Source: Lumnitzera littorea (taxonomy: Eukaryota; Streptophyta; Magnoliopsida; Myrtales; Combretaceae). Taken from it: a stretch of DNA of 64,000 nt. The first letter of the stretch is position 1. Each line of letters starts with the position of its first letter. Positions 23,575 to 34,580 of this stretch are shown piece after piece. Made by a program: the position numbers and the translations under genes. The notes beneath the pieces are model-generated. The model worked only from the letters and a program-made list of their open reading frames with translations, was not told the DNA's origin and made no database searches. Location: the NCBI GenBank assembly GCA_024138015.1, contig JAMXBB010000002.1, forward strand, positions 15,237,330 through 15,301,329, read 5' to 3'.

Positions 23575-24340
23575 ACTTTCTTTTCAAATGCATTGTAACT
23601 CGTGTGGGAGCTATATACGGAAGACCTTATCCAGGTCTTACCCCCTTTTGCAGTACCAATTAAGCTATTTGGATGACTAAGGTGCTACTAATCTACTTCC
23701 AAAATGTTGAGTTTTACTTTCCAAATCGTATCATTTGACAATTTAGGGGTTCTAGACGATTCTGATGGATGTTAATACAAGTGAGGAGCTACACCACATC
23801 AACCTTAGGAGCAAGATGGAGATAGATTGATCGGTCACGCATAAAGAATATATAACTACTTGGGCAAACCGCTAGATATAGGTAGTTTATCCACATAAAC
23901 CTCAAGGTAGGGATCCGAGTTACTACGACTGATATAAGGAGCACACACACTAGTACATCACTTATCAAAGGGCGATGATGGGACACTTGGTAAGCTTACT
24001 TTGTCTTATCTTATCGTTTTGCGCAATACATCGTGCATAATTGTAGCATTGACTAATTCATATGATGTAGGCGGATACTTTACTTTAAGTGTGACTATCT
24101 AACGATATAGGCACTATACATGGGATTATCGATGATGGCCTTCAGCATCTTGAGGAGTACGGCGGATTGATCTTGTTTCCCCATCAGGTAGCTATGCCAA
24201 ATCCTATACCACCCCCTTACCCGCGTGTTGGGGATAGAGTTTATAAGAGAGGAGGTTAAGCCAGTCGTACACGTAGTCAGGGATAGTAAGATGATGACAT
24301 GCTGTGGGGATCTTGCCGTTCAATTGACTTTAGCGAGATT
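23575..24340 (+). pseudogene. Plant mobile domain (PMD, aminotransferase-like) remnant inside the MULE
   Basis: Read through stops and frame changes, the plus strand gives the sequential landmarks of a PMD protein (PF10536 type). These are LVWELYTEDLIQVLPPFCS (23606-23655), IWMTKVLLIYFQNVEFYFPN (about 23670-23730), an LHHINLRSKMEID block (23790-23830), EYITTWANR (23848-23875), HTHxYITYQRAMMGHLVSL (23945-24000), HxxDDGLQHLEEYGG (24130-24165), a proline stretch and the acidic DDD tail near 24290. Known PMD proteins such as MAIN and MAIL1 act in silencing and meristem maintenance, and PMDs also occur inside transposons. Whether this was one fused protein or a second gene of the element cannot be decided because of decay. 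It could also be a captured host PMD. Confidence 0.65.
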
Positions 24341-25009
24341 GGTAGCAATAACTACTGCCTAACACCTCTAGCTCTGGCCCTAGCTTAAACCGCACTCCAA
24401 GTACTTATTGTAGCATCTCTCCTTAGCAAACATCGCTAGCTCCTTGTAAGCGACGTACCGGTTAAACTCAAACATTAGAAATGGGAGGGGGGGATTAGGT
24501 GTCATCCAACTAACACCATCACAACCTAATCTTGTTCCTCTTAGAGAGCTCAACGATACTCTCCCTCATTTATCAAAGCCTTAGCCATCTGAGAGAACGT
24601 CAAGTCATAAGCCATCATTGTTGACTTGGTTCGAGAAACAGCTGACAAGATCTAAGAAGAAGTAGCTGTAAATAAACACTTTTATATTACCTAGTTAATT
24701 TATTATGTATTTTTGACATCTATCGTTCACTTCATACAGGGATGTTGTAAATAACATCATACATTAGGTTGTTATTCACTTGCTGTTAATTAATCATTGC
24801 AATTATACCCTATAATATTTTATCTGATTTGACAAGTTCGATTGTGTTAGGTAATCTATTGAACTATTTGTAGATGTGTTAAGATGTAGATCATACTGGT
24901 AGGAATTTATGTGCTTTTGTGATGTACATGTAAGTTTTAGGTTTATTAGTGTTAAGACGTCGTTTTGCTCTGTATTTAATGTATATTTCATTACTCTACA
25001 TGTATTCAG
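24341..25009. other. MULE interior, no gene recognised
   Basis: Between the PMD remnant and the right inverted repeat. It is short of open frames with family similarity. Open frames overlapping 24803-25298 on both strands are produced by the inverted repeat and have no known domain. Confidence 0.5.
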
Positions 25010-25251
25010 AGCATTTGTCAAAAAGATGAGGGTTGGGATATGTGTACAAAGAAGGTGCATAGTTGAATTGCACCTTCTTTGTTTTCTTGAAACAAAGAAA
25101 ATGCATCCTTTGTGCATGCATTTCTTATTAAAACTTTTTAGTATTAAAGGCATGCGAAAAGTAGGAAAATACCTTTCTTACTTACTATTTTACACCTTGA
25201 GCCCATTTTCATTATATTTTTCCAAAATTACCCTCTGGGGGTACAAAACTC
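25010..25251 (-). repeat. MULE right terminal inverted repeat
   Basis: Inverse of the left repeat. It contains a 12-base perfect hairpin, aaagaaggtgca (25048-25059) with tgcaccttcttt (25069-25080), and a second near-palindrome around atgcatcctttgtgcatgca (25101-25120). The corresponding left repeat carries the same two-hairpin layout. Confidence 0.75.
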
Positions 25252-25287
25252 TACAACTCAATTTTAATCACTATAGATGGGTCCTTT

Positions 25288-25700
25288 TCTTCATGTGATC
25301 GATGCAATTCTATCACAAGTGTGGCAAGGGGTGCGAGACGTGTGGTGATACGTGGCTTTTCAAAAGAATTGTTGGCTGATTCTGCTAAGGAGGTTGAGGC
25401 AAGGGCTTTGTATGGGACAATGGGTTAGGCTAAAAGACAAGGTTAGAGCAAGGTTATTTTGGCTTCAAATGCTATAAAAATGGTGGATGCTTTAACCAAC
25501 AATAAACAAATGGTGAGTTGGGCTTCTAGAGACATTATTTTTTATACCTAGGCTAATCAGAGACAAACAAGTAATTTTAAAGTAGTAGCTATCTCTATAA
25601 ACACTAATACTATAGCAGATTGGATGGCCAAGAACACAAGGAAACAGATGTGTTGTTCGGATTGGTGATTCAAGCCCCCATTGGCTCTCCTTTGGCTACT
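25288..25700 (+). pseudogene. LINE RNase H domain, right of the MULE
   Basis: The plus strand resumes the ORF2 frame directly after the duplicated target: RGARRVVIRGFSKELLADSA, KEVEARALYGTMG, SKVILASNAIKMVDALTNNK, and near the end ISINTNTIADWMAKNTRKQM. This matches the plant LINE RNase H (RVT_3) layout, including the E of the KEVEARAL helix and the ADWMAK tail. Several stops are present. It ends about 100 bases before the poly(A) tract. Confidence 0.85.
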
Positions 25701-25807
25701 TGAATTAGATATCGCTTTGTTTGGTTTATTTTTTGTTTCATCAAATGGTTGTATATCCTTTGATGTTGATTGAGTAATTAAATTTCTGTTTGATTTTGAT
25801 TTTTTTT

Positions 25808-25821
25808 CAAAAAAAAAAAAA
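25808..25821 (+). other. 3' poly(A) tract of the LINE
   Basis: A run of about 13 A residues follows directly on T-rich sequence roughly 100 bases after the RNase H remnant, as expected for the 3' end of an L1-type insertion. Confidence 0.65.
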
Positions 25822-26308
25822 GGGAAAAAGAGGCGGAGCATAGACCAGGATGCTTGTATTGCGTTTGCATTTATCAAGGACGAAAATATACAGGACAGCT
25901 TGTATCGTTGGCATGGAAGTCACGCCAGATAATCCAATGAGAATACTATATTATTATAGTACTTTTATTTTATTCGTGTAGTCATCATGTCTTATCTGTG
26001 TGGTTTTGAATAGTATAGAAATGCCTCACTTGTAAAATATTCCCAAAGATGTTTTTTCAGCTATTAACAATGATTGCATCTCAATGGAAAAACACGAATT
26101 AATGTCCCGTATTGGAATGGAAGTACCTAGTCGAGTTATACCTTTAGTCCATGTTGGTGTATTTGTTTTGCAGGATATTTGTTATAAATTATTATACACA
26201 ATAGTAATTTCAAGAGATTGTAGATATTATTAACTTTTAATAGTAGGTATTTCTAGAAAAGGGAAAACAAAATAGTAGCCTACTTTGATGTTAGCAATCA
26301 ACAATCAC

Positions 26309-26328
26309 AAAAAAAAAAAAAAAAAAAA
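26309..26328. repeat. Poly(A) run
   Basis: Twenty consecutive A residues. It could be the tail of a small retroposon, but no upstream element was recognised. Confidence 0.85.
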
Positions 26329-26500
26329 GCCTCTACAACAACATGAAGGAAATAGATTTTCTCTTTTTAAAAATAGAGATCATTTGACAGTTAACCACTA
26401 TAATTAGTTAAGTATCACTTATCATTTTAAACTTTTGAAATTATTATGATAATATTTCGTATTTTATTTTAGTTGCAATAAATATCGAGAAACATAAAGT

Positions 26501-26518
26501 ATATATATATATATATAT
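26501..26518. repeat. (AT)n microsatellite
   Basis: Nine AT units in AT-rich intergenic DNA. Confidence 0.85.
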
Positions 26519-27590
26519 TAAATCCACATATACAAGAAGCTTTCCAATCGAGAACCGAATTGGTTTGTTGGATAAGTACATTCACTGCTGTGGACTGCAT
26601 GCCTATTCCAATTTGAATCTATTCCACCAACAATTGCGATTGGATATTTCCTTTGTGCCAATTGAAAAACACTTTTTTTCCAAAGGAAAGTGTAAGGATT
26701 TTTACAGTCCGAATCCCATGAATGAAAAAAATGAACTTTTCAATTATATATAGAAAATTCAGCTTCTCAGCGAATTTCATTTGCCCCGTAAACACCAATC
26801 AGCATTATCCTTATAGCTCTTGACCAACTACAAGCATCAATCTGTATCTTTTGCCTTGATGAATCATACGGGACTTCTTCTTTTGAACAGATCCAGACGG
26901 GAACACTGTTTTTGAAGAAAGTTCCTTCTAAAATGACGCAACAAGAACAAGGGGGAGGAGCGAAGTGTTCGGTTGAGACAGACAAGCACGTAATTCCCAA
27001 TGTATCAATTAACATGAATTAAAATAATAATGATTGGTGAATGATTATGTGACCTAAAAATTTTAAATATGGGGAGCACTTTAATCCATGTAAAAATGTT
27101 CTTGTCTTGGAACATACAATTTCCACCTCGTGTCTGCGGAGATAACCCGACAATGCGTTCGATTTGTGTATTTCACAGCTCAAAAGGTAGAAGGGCATTA
27201 TAACCAACTCTCTATTCGAGCAGAAATTTCAGTAAATATGAATATTCTAAGTGAGTCATCAAAATTTATTAGAGTTGGTCATTTAAATACTTTATATTTG
27301 TGTTATTTCATCAAATTTGCCGCCATGTTATACTAAAGATACTAATGAAGGGACTTGTAAATATAAAAATACAAAAGTCAAAAAACACAGGACTCGATTA
27401 AAGTGTTTTACAAATGTAGAGGAATTAAATGGCTTGCTCCAAATATTTTCTATTCTTTGTTCCCTATCCTAAATAATATTTGAATCTTAAAAGCAAATCT
27501 AACTTTAAGAAATTGCTCGGTTTTAAAAGCTACACAAGATCAAATGCTAGATGTCAAGAATCGATTCGAGGACCACTAGCAAGGATCATG

Positions 27591-28120
27591 TGCCAAACTG
27601 GTTTTGTTGTTTCCATGGTGTTACAAAGTTACACAATCTGTATAGTGGGGGGGCGTGTCTCTTCAGAGTTTTCGTGTGTAAAAAGAGATGGAGATTGGTG
27701 TGCACGTGAGATGAAGGGCCTCGATTTCCGAGTTCCCTGGTTCGGCATGGAAATTGGGGGACACATTGGAGTCACGTGAGAGCCTCATAGGCCTACTTCC
27801 GCCCTATTTCAGATCCAATTGCAACCCCCCGCCCCTTCCATTTCCTTTCTGGCATTTTCTTCGTTTTTCCTCGCAACACAGTGCTCTCCTTGAGTCGTTA
27901 CATGAGGGAGATAGGAGTAAATGTGGGCACAGTCCCGGACCAACTAAATCCCCCCCATATCTTAGAAAATGACGAACCTGGACCGGCTCATTCTTCATTG
28001 GTTCCATAATGATTTGCGGGACCCATCTAATCGTTTCGATTTTATGGTTTTGTCGCAATTTTTCACGTGTGTTGTTTACGAGTATGTAATTAGAACAAAA
28101 TAGTGACCGATCAATCAATA
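27591..28120. promoter_or_regulatory. GC-rich island with three CACGTG boxes
   Basis: A roughly 530-base island of much higher GC than either side. Palindromic CACGTG (G-box) occurs at 27703-27708, 27773-27778 and 28064-28069; the first two have the same right flank, CACGTGAG. G-boxes are bound by bZIP and bHLH factors in plants. Open frames at 27480-27779 (+), 27754-27972 (+) and 27804-28118 (-) overlap each other and show no known domain. It could be a promoter or leader remnant of a lost gene. No downstream gene is visible, so function is only a guess. Confidence 0.3.
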
Positions 28121-31100
28121 TTCTCTTACTCTAAGTGGAATAGTAACAATTTCTTTTTTTTTTTTCCACAAAATCATGTATATGAGAGTATTATTTCTTT
28201 TAAAAATATAAGGAGATTCTATGATCATGTCCTCATTTTAACAGTACCGATTTCATCCTTCATCTCTCTATTCATTTTTATTTTATTAAGTTTGAACCAT
28301 TAAATTTACAATTTATTCAATTATTCAAATTTAAAGAAAAACAAATAAAAAATGAGATAAAAGGAAAGATCAATCCTATAAAAAATAAGAACAAAACCGT
28401 AGAAAAATCCGAAAATATAATGTTCAAAATAAATAAGATAGTATTAGTACTATTACTCTTATCAGAAACAATAATAATGGAAAAGACTTAAGCGTTAAAA
28501 TCTATAATTTAATGCTATTTTGTGAAGTCAATAGATTTCACACATTATAAAATCTTACTGGTACCTAAACCTACGAAAGGACCTAATATGACTTATAAAT
28601 CAGATCAGAACTAACTCAAACCCATGAGTTACCAACCTGAACCATAGTCTAACCCATTAAGCTTGGCAGGTCAGCACGATTTAGCGTGCTTGACTTGCTG
28701 AACCAGTAAGTTTAAGCTTGAGTTAAAAGACTAACAGTTCAATCCATCAGTTTCGATTCGAAAATTAAAAAATATATATAATTTTAGATAAATTAAATAT
28801 AAGTATTTCCTCTAATTAAAATATAAAATTAAATTCAATATAGATTTTTACTTATATCTGTAAGTTGATATGGAGACCAAACAATATATATGAGTTTATA
28901 AGAAAAAGAATTATTAAAACCGTATATTTTGATGTTGATTTAAGTAGATAGTTATAGTATAAAATATATTACTTTAATAACTAAAGGAGTTTAAGTCACA
29001 AAATGTTACAAGTTTTATATAATCTTACTTAACTTTTGAGGAAGCAAATACTTTTATAAATTAATATATTTTAATAATTTATGAAAATACTAGTGTATTT
29101 ATAATTTCATACAATTAAAAATCATAAAAAATATATTTATGTTATATATAAAACGACAAGTATATTATAAATATTAGATAGATAATATTCTTTTTACAAT
29201 ACTTGATTCACTCTCACATAGATTGTATTGTTTTTTAAGGTTTTCTCTAAAGTAATAAAAGATCACAATGAGTATTGCTTATTACAAGTTTAGTCCTACA
29301 TTAATTATATGAACAATTTTTTCTTGAAATGTTGCCTATAAAAAAAAAAGCATCTTTACTCAATTTACTATTTATTATTGTAAAAAGTGAAAATTATTAA
29401 TTTTAGTGCTCAACAATTAATAGGGTAAAATAATTAAAATTTTAAATTCTTGTCATTTATTGGTGATTTTTTTTTTGTCAAATCAAAAGTAAGGATAAAA
29501 GAATATATTTCTTCCACAAAAACATAAAAATTTAAAAAACAAAATTGATTGGTTCACAGGTCAAAAACCGACCATTCGAACTGCCAACCAAGTGAACCGA
29601 TTTAAATCAAGTTGATCCTAATTCAAGAGAAACTGGGCCCTTAACCCGGCCTTTAGTTTACTAGTACCTTTATAGTCTATGTTGCCATCATTATCAATAC
29701 CTCTTTATATGGCACTATTTATACATAATATCTTAAAATAATCATTAACTATTTTTCTAGGAATTTTGAGATGTTAAATAAATGTTAGCATTAAGCTAGA
29801 AATTAAGGATAATAAAAATTAGAGAAAAATGAAAATGAAAATGATTTTATCTCACATTGATTTAAATACCAACATCATAAAATACTTCAATTATAAATAT
29901 ATACATGGAAAATATTTCGAGTTAAAATGTGTATTAACATTAGTATTATCCTATCTTTTTGTGGTGCTACCCATATCGCGCAAATGTAAGTAGTTTATGT
30001 CTCCATCTTCCACCTAATCTGCTTCTATCAAGTCACTTACCGAATTTTAGCATTTAACAAGTATTTAGTGAATTGTACATATCTTTAAGTAACTCAAAGT
30101 TTTTTCTCTTTTCGATTGTATTTCCCCTTCACATTTCTAATGTTGTATGTAGCAATGTAAAATCTGCATTGATGAATGCTGCAACTTTGCAGCTAGATTT
30201 GTCATTTTCCTTCTTTTAAGAAATTTTTGGGAAGCATATGGTGAATTAGATGGATCCACGAGTTTAAGGACATGACCTATGCCCAACCTATGGATCCATC
30301 AGGTCTACGAACAGGTTTGGATTTGCCCTTATAGGTTGAGTTCAAGTTTAGGCTCCATCCATTAGACAAGTCTATGGTTAAAACATGAGGTAAATTCACT
30401 TGTTGTTTTGATCTTTTCTTTAAATAAAATGAAGAATTTAAAGGTAAATGGCTACTTATCACCATCGGTAGATCATGACTTACTAGCTTTATGATCACTT
30501 GCTGATCGCCCTTTAACCTTAGTGTAGGTTTTTACTCTCTTTTTTTTCAACTTTTTTTTCTTTTTCTTTTTTGTAGATTTTTTATTTGTTTATATAAATA
30601 AATTAAATAATATTGTTATATTAAATTAATTACTTGTAAACTAACCAAATGTTAATGCATGTTTCTAATTAAAATTAACATATAATTATAAAACATAGAT
30701 CATATATTTGTTAGAAAGAAAAACAAAGATCACCTATATATAAAAACTTTTGTCTAATTTACTTTTCTTGATACAATGCTTTATGCTTATTTAGAAAAAT
30801 GGGGGAAATAATGAAAAAGGAATCTTAAAATAATATAAAAGAGAAAATGGTCGAATGGTAGGCCTTTCCATATGGATAACGAAGGCAAGGTGAAAATTGA
30901 TGCAATCCCAATATAAAGAAAGTGCCACATAGATGGGACAAGCATCTACATTAATAAATAGAACAGGAACCATCTCCACACCCCCAATCCATAGGCTTTA
31001 TTATTTCCTGTGCATCAATTGTCCTGTCCATACCCCAAAGTATCATGCAGAGATGTTTGTGCGTGCAAGGAACGATTATCATAATGAAAGCATTCCTCAC

Positions 31101-34100
31101 CAGGAGTTTGAATTTTGTTCTTTTCTTAAATGGTAACAGGTGGTAGGTGCTTGTTGAGTAATTAAATAAAGCAAAATTTTCTCTCTCCATATACATTTTT
31201 CTTTTCTATATGTACAATCAATATCATAAAGCATTTAATATATCTCTTTTTTAAATTTTTGACGAGCAGCACAATCTAAATACATCTGATTTTTTTTCTT
31301 TTCCTGTTATTGTCACATTTGGTAACCGAAAGTAAATCTAGAATGAAATTGTGATTTTAGATTTCTTTTTCTTTTTCATATTTGAAAATGCTTTTAAAAT
31401 ATAGAATCATAATTGTGATTCCAAAGATAGATTTGACTCCAACTTTAAGAAAACAAAATTGTAATTCCACTATACCATTATTAATTATTATTAATTAAAA
31501 TTGCATATTAAACCTTTAATTTAATTATTATATTTAATAATTAAAGATATTTTGAGCAAATATTACCATTCAATGTTGTCTAATTTAACCTGATGATTAA
31601 TGAACATGTGAGAGAACTAAGAATTAATGGGAATAACTTAGTTTAAACAAAAATTGAATCGAATTTAAATTAATATCGAATTGGATTGAATCGTACGGAT
31701 TAACCAGATTTGTTAATACTGCTACCATATATATGCTCTATTTCATTCCATTATACGAATATATTTCAAATATAAAAATAGATTTATTATTTTAATTTTA
31801 ACTTCGTTTTATTCCATTATAAGCCTTTCATGCTTGGAGATTAGTTAGTGTTACTGGCTGATGGATGGATGCAATGAAGATGCCGATGGGTTCAGGAGAT
31901 TTGATGCAATTGTCCAGCAGTTCAAGCATCATAACCGTACATAATTAGTAAAAGCAAGAAAAAAATAAAATAAAATAATCTGTGTGTACGAGATGGGACC
32001 ACGACAACTATACAAGGAATTAGGTATTTTGGGAAGTGGAAGCAAAAGAGAGTGCTTTTAACACCCGAGATATTTGGATCTGTTTGAACATATCCGCACT
32101 TGGATTCTTTTCAATCAACTATGCAAAATTTTACGAATTTTATTGTACTAGCTTTTCTCCTAAATAATACGATAAATATTGTAAAAATTTCACAATTGTT
32201 ACGTTGAACAAGACCTAGTATAAGATGTATTGGTCCTCATCTTAGAAAAATAAACTGCGGATTTCAAAACCTACTGACTTTGACAGCTAAAAATGCAATC
32301 CATATGCTTCGAATCAAATGTTCCGATCCATTCATCTTTTCTTTTAACATTTTCCTTATAACATTTTATTAAAAGTACAAAATATCACAAAATCAAGCCA
32401 TAATACTTGTATCATATCAATTTGTGGTATAATTCTTTAAAAAACAAATAACGTTCTCACCAAAACTATGATTACTATTACTGATTATTTTTTTATTATC
32501 TTAGTGTTGAATTTTGATTTCAAGAAACTAAAAATGAAAAAATTAATCTAAATTGCTACTAATGACTAAATTGACAACTAATGAAATTAATAAAAAAAAA
32601 AAACAATTAATTCAAAAGATTAACTTCAAGCTTCTACTACGTATCTACATCATACTTTCTCTAAAATCACACATGTAATTTATACTATAAATAATCTAAT
32701 TCAATCTCTAATTTCTTTTATTGGGATAATTCTCTAATAAAATTAACAACTTTCTCAATTCTATTAACCATAATTTTTTAACTACTTATTAAAAAATCTT
32801 CTCATTAGTATAATTAAAGATCATATTAAATAACAATGAATTCTTGTAAAATTATTGATCAAGATCCAAAAAGACTTTATAACTTATCTCTAAACTTACA
32901 ATAATCTTCATCAATTATGTTTAGATCTAATCATACAAGTAATCTCTCGATTTTCTGCACAATATCAAGTATTATATCAATATCATAAGAAATATTAATC
33001 TAAAACAATAAAGAATGCATAATTGAATCAAAGAAAACAAAATTTTTCTTTAGATTTAATAAACTTAGCATCAAATGGCAATTTTAGGTTCCATAAAATC
33101 TAAATACAATAAAATTATGCTCTACTCATGGCAAAAGAACAATCCTAAATCAAATCTAATGAAAACATATAAAAAAAAAGCCATAGAAAATAAAAGAACC
33201 TTTTGAATCTTGAATTTCGGAGTATATTGCTTTCTTATGTATGTATGCTCTTAAGAGTCTCTCCAAAGGTTGTATAAAAAAGTGCGACAAAATTCCTTAA
33301 GGAATTCTTTTATAATGTGTATATTTTTTCATTTCACTATAAGTGACACAATTAAGTGACATAGTTGTCACTAATCATGTCCTAAAAATTCACCAAACCT
33401 TCACAAATCTTTTCCACATCTTACCAATTTGCTACTAACATGACTTAAGACATAGTCATGTCACTTTCAATGTACTACTTTTCTTTACTAGCAACTGGTG
33501 TCGCTACTCATATTACTTTCGAATTAAGTGAAACTTGTTTTCATTTTCTCGTTTTCTTTTAAAGAAGATTTCAAAACCTAAAAATCAAGATTTGACTCAA
33601 TTAAGTATTATTTTATTAAAATAAATCAAAATTTCAAGCAAAATCATTAAAAGTCACTACATTAAATATAGTTAATTAAGAGCTTATCAAATACCAATTA
33701 AGCTCCTTTTGTTTCAATAATCATTATAAATCTTGATAAAACTTGTTATTTTAACTTAATCCAACGTAATTATTTCTACTTTTTTTTTTAATTTCACTTA
33801 CTAAATATAGTTACAAGATAAAATGCGTTTTGACCTTTCGAACTCTTATGTTTTGTGTATTTACCCTTTAACTTTCAAAAAGTGAACTCCATTCAAAAAA
33901 AAAAAAAAGAAGCTCCTAACGGTGGTAATTAAGGTTTTTTTAGTGTTGTTTTGAAGGATGTCCATATAAGTATGAAATTTAAGGAGTTGAAGGTATACTT
34001 CATGAGTATTCATTAAGATATTTTATAGGGTACATAAGGATATACAAAGAAATTAGGATATGATTTTAAGGTTGATTAGGTTCTGATGTTTAACCTTATT

Positions 34101-34313
34101 AACATGCTACTTACAAATTGAAAAAACTTCAATATTTTGTTACACCACACATATGAACCTAAGGTACTTTCACTTGGGAATGATGGAACTAAACTTGGGC
34201 CTACTAAGGATTAACGAGTCACGGTTCAACATTTCATTGTACCATAATCAACTTATTTAAGGCCAGTTTTAGGCCAATTCATGGACCTACTCTCATAAAC
34301 TAGATCTCCAATA
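28121..34313. other. Long AT-rich intergenic region, no gene recognised
   Basis: About 6 kb without any convincing coding sequence. 28560-28760, 29540-29680 and 30240-30500 hold short GC-richer blocks of the kind 'accaacctgaacc...ttaagcttggcaggtc', which look like decayed ends of small DNA transposons (possibly hAT-type), but no complete terminal repeats could be paired. 33170-33500 has a TATA-like and leader-like composition on the minus strand that might be LTR debris. Open frames at 30277-31196 are composition-driven. Confidence 0.45.
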
Positions 34314-34580
34314 ATTTTTTTTTTTTTTACAGATTAAAATGTATATATTTATATATGTAAAATATGTAATTATATTATATGAATATATTATATATGTCAA
34401 ATATCTATGATATATAATGTATATAATAAGTTAATATGTAAATAAATATAATATGTTTAATATATATGTTAACGTGTTAATATGTAGAATACATAATAAT
34501 ATGTATAAATATATATGTTAAAATAATATATATATAATATGTATAAATATATATATGTAAATTGTAAAAAAAAAAAAATA
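34314..34580. repeat. Poly(T) followed by TATAT/ATATG low-complexity tract
   Basis: A T14 run (34315-34328) is followed by about 230 bases made almost only of atatgta, tatata and taaata words and ending in a 13-base A run. It is flanked on the right by a GC-richer block (34584-34760). It may mark the core of a small element, or simply be microsatellite growth. Confidence 0.7.

Larger units (their letters stand above)
21756..25279 (+). mobile_element. Mutator-like element with long terminal inverted repeats, inserted in the LINE
   Basis: The left part (21756-~21990) and the reverse complement of the right part (~25010-25251) match by eye: GAGTTTTGTACC, GAAAAATATAA, AAAATAGTA, GAAGGTGCA and so on in order. 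The sequence ggtccttt occurs at 21748-21755 and again at 25280-25287 (8 of 9 bases equal if one more base is counted), a fitting Mutator-type target duplication. The LINE reading frame is the same on both sides (ARSF before, GSFSSCDRC after), which independently supports the boundary. The right end would have about 28 bases beyond the matched inverted repeat, so the exact terminus there is less certain. Confidence 0.8.
16888..25821 (+). mobile_element. Plant LINE (L1-type with RNase H), interrupted by a MULE
   Basis: Domain order on the plus strand: ORF1 with DUF4283-like region and CCHC knuckle, endonuclease, RT, zinc-binding region, RNase H, then a poly(A) tract at 25808-25821. RNase H is separated from the rest by a 3.5-kb Mutator-like element (21756-25279). 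Without that insertion the LINE is about 5.4 kb. The 5' end is approximate because 5' UTR is not distinguishable, and I could not identify a convincing LINE target duplication. Every coding part has stops or frameshifts. Confidence 0.85.
25822..27590. other. AT-rich flank, no gene recognised
   Basis: Starts with a short GC-richer block (25822-25935) that may be pre-insertion host DNA. It holds a 20-base A run (26309-26328) and an (AT)n run (26501-26518). Open frames at 26565-26753 (+) and 26767-27015 (-) show no recognisable domain or introns, so I leave them uncalled. Confidence 0.5.

Noticed and set aside
24803..25298. Opposite-strand frames of 116 and 129 codons
   Set aside because: Produced by the MULE inverted repeat; low-complexity, membrane-like residues only.
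27480..28118. Three overlapping frames of 72-104 codons in the GC island
   Set aside because: Mutually overlapping on both strands with no domain; GC-rich DNA lengthens frames by chance.
28560..29680. Possible hAT-type non-autonomous element (words like ttggcaggtcagcacgattt)
   Set aside because: The blocks resemble ends of such elements, but no terminal inverted repeats or 8-base duplication could be paired.
33170..33500. Possible minus-strand LTR fragment
   Set aside because: TATA-like words and leader-like composition only; no PBS, partner LTR or coding region.
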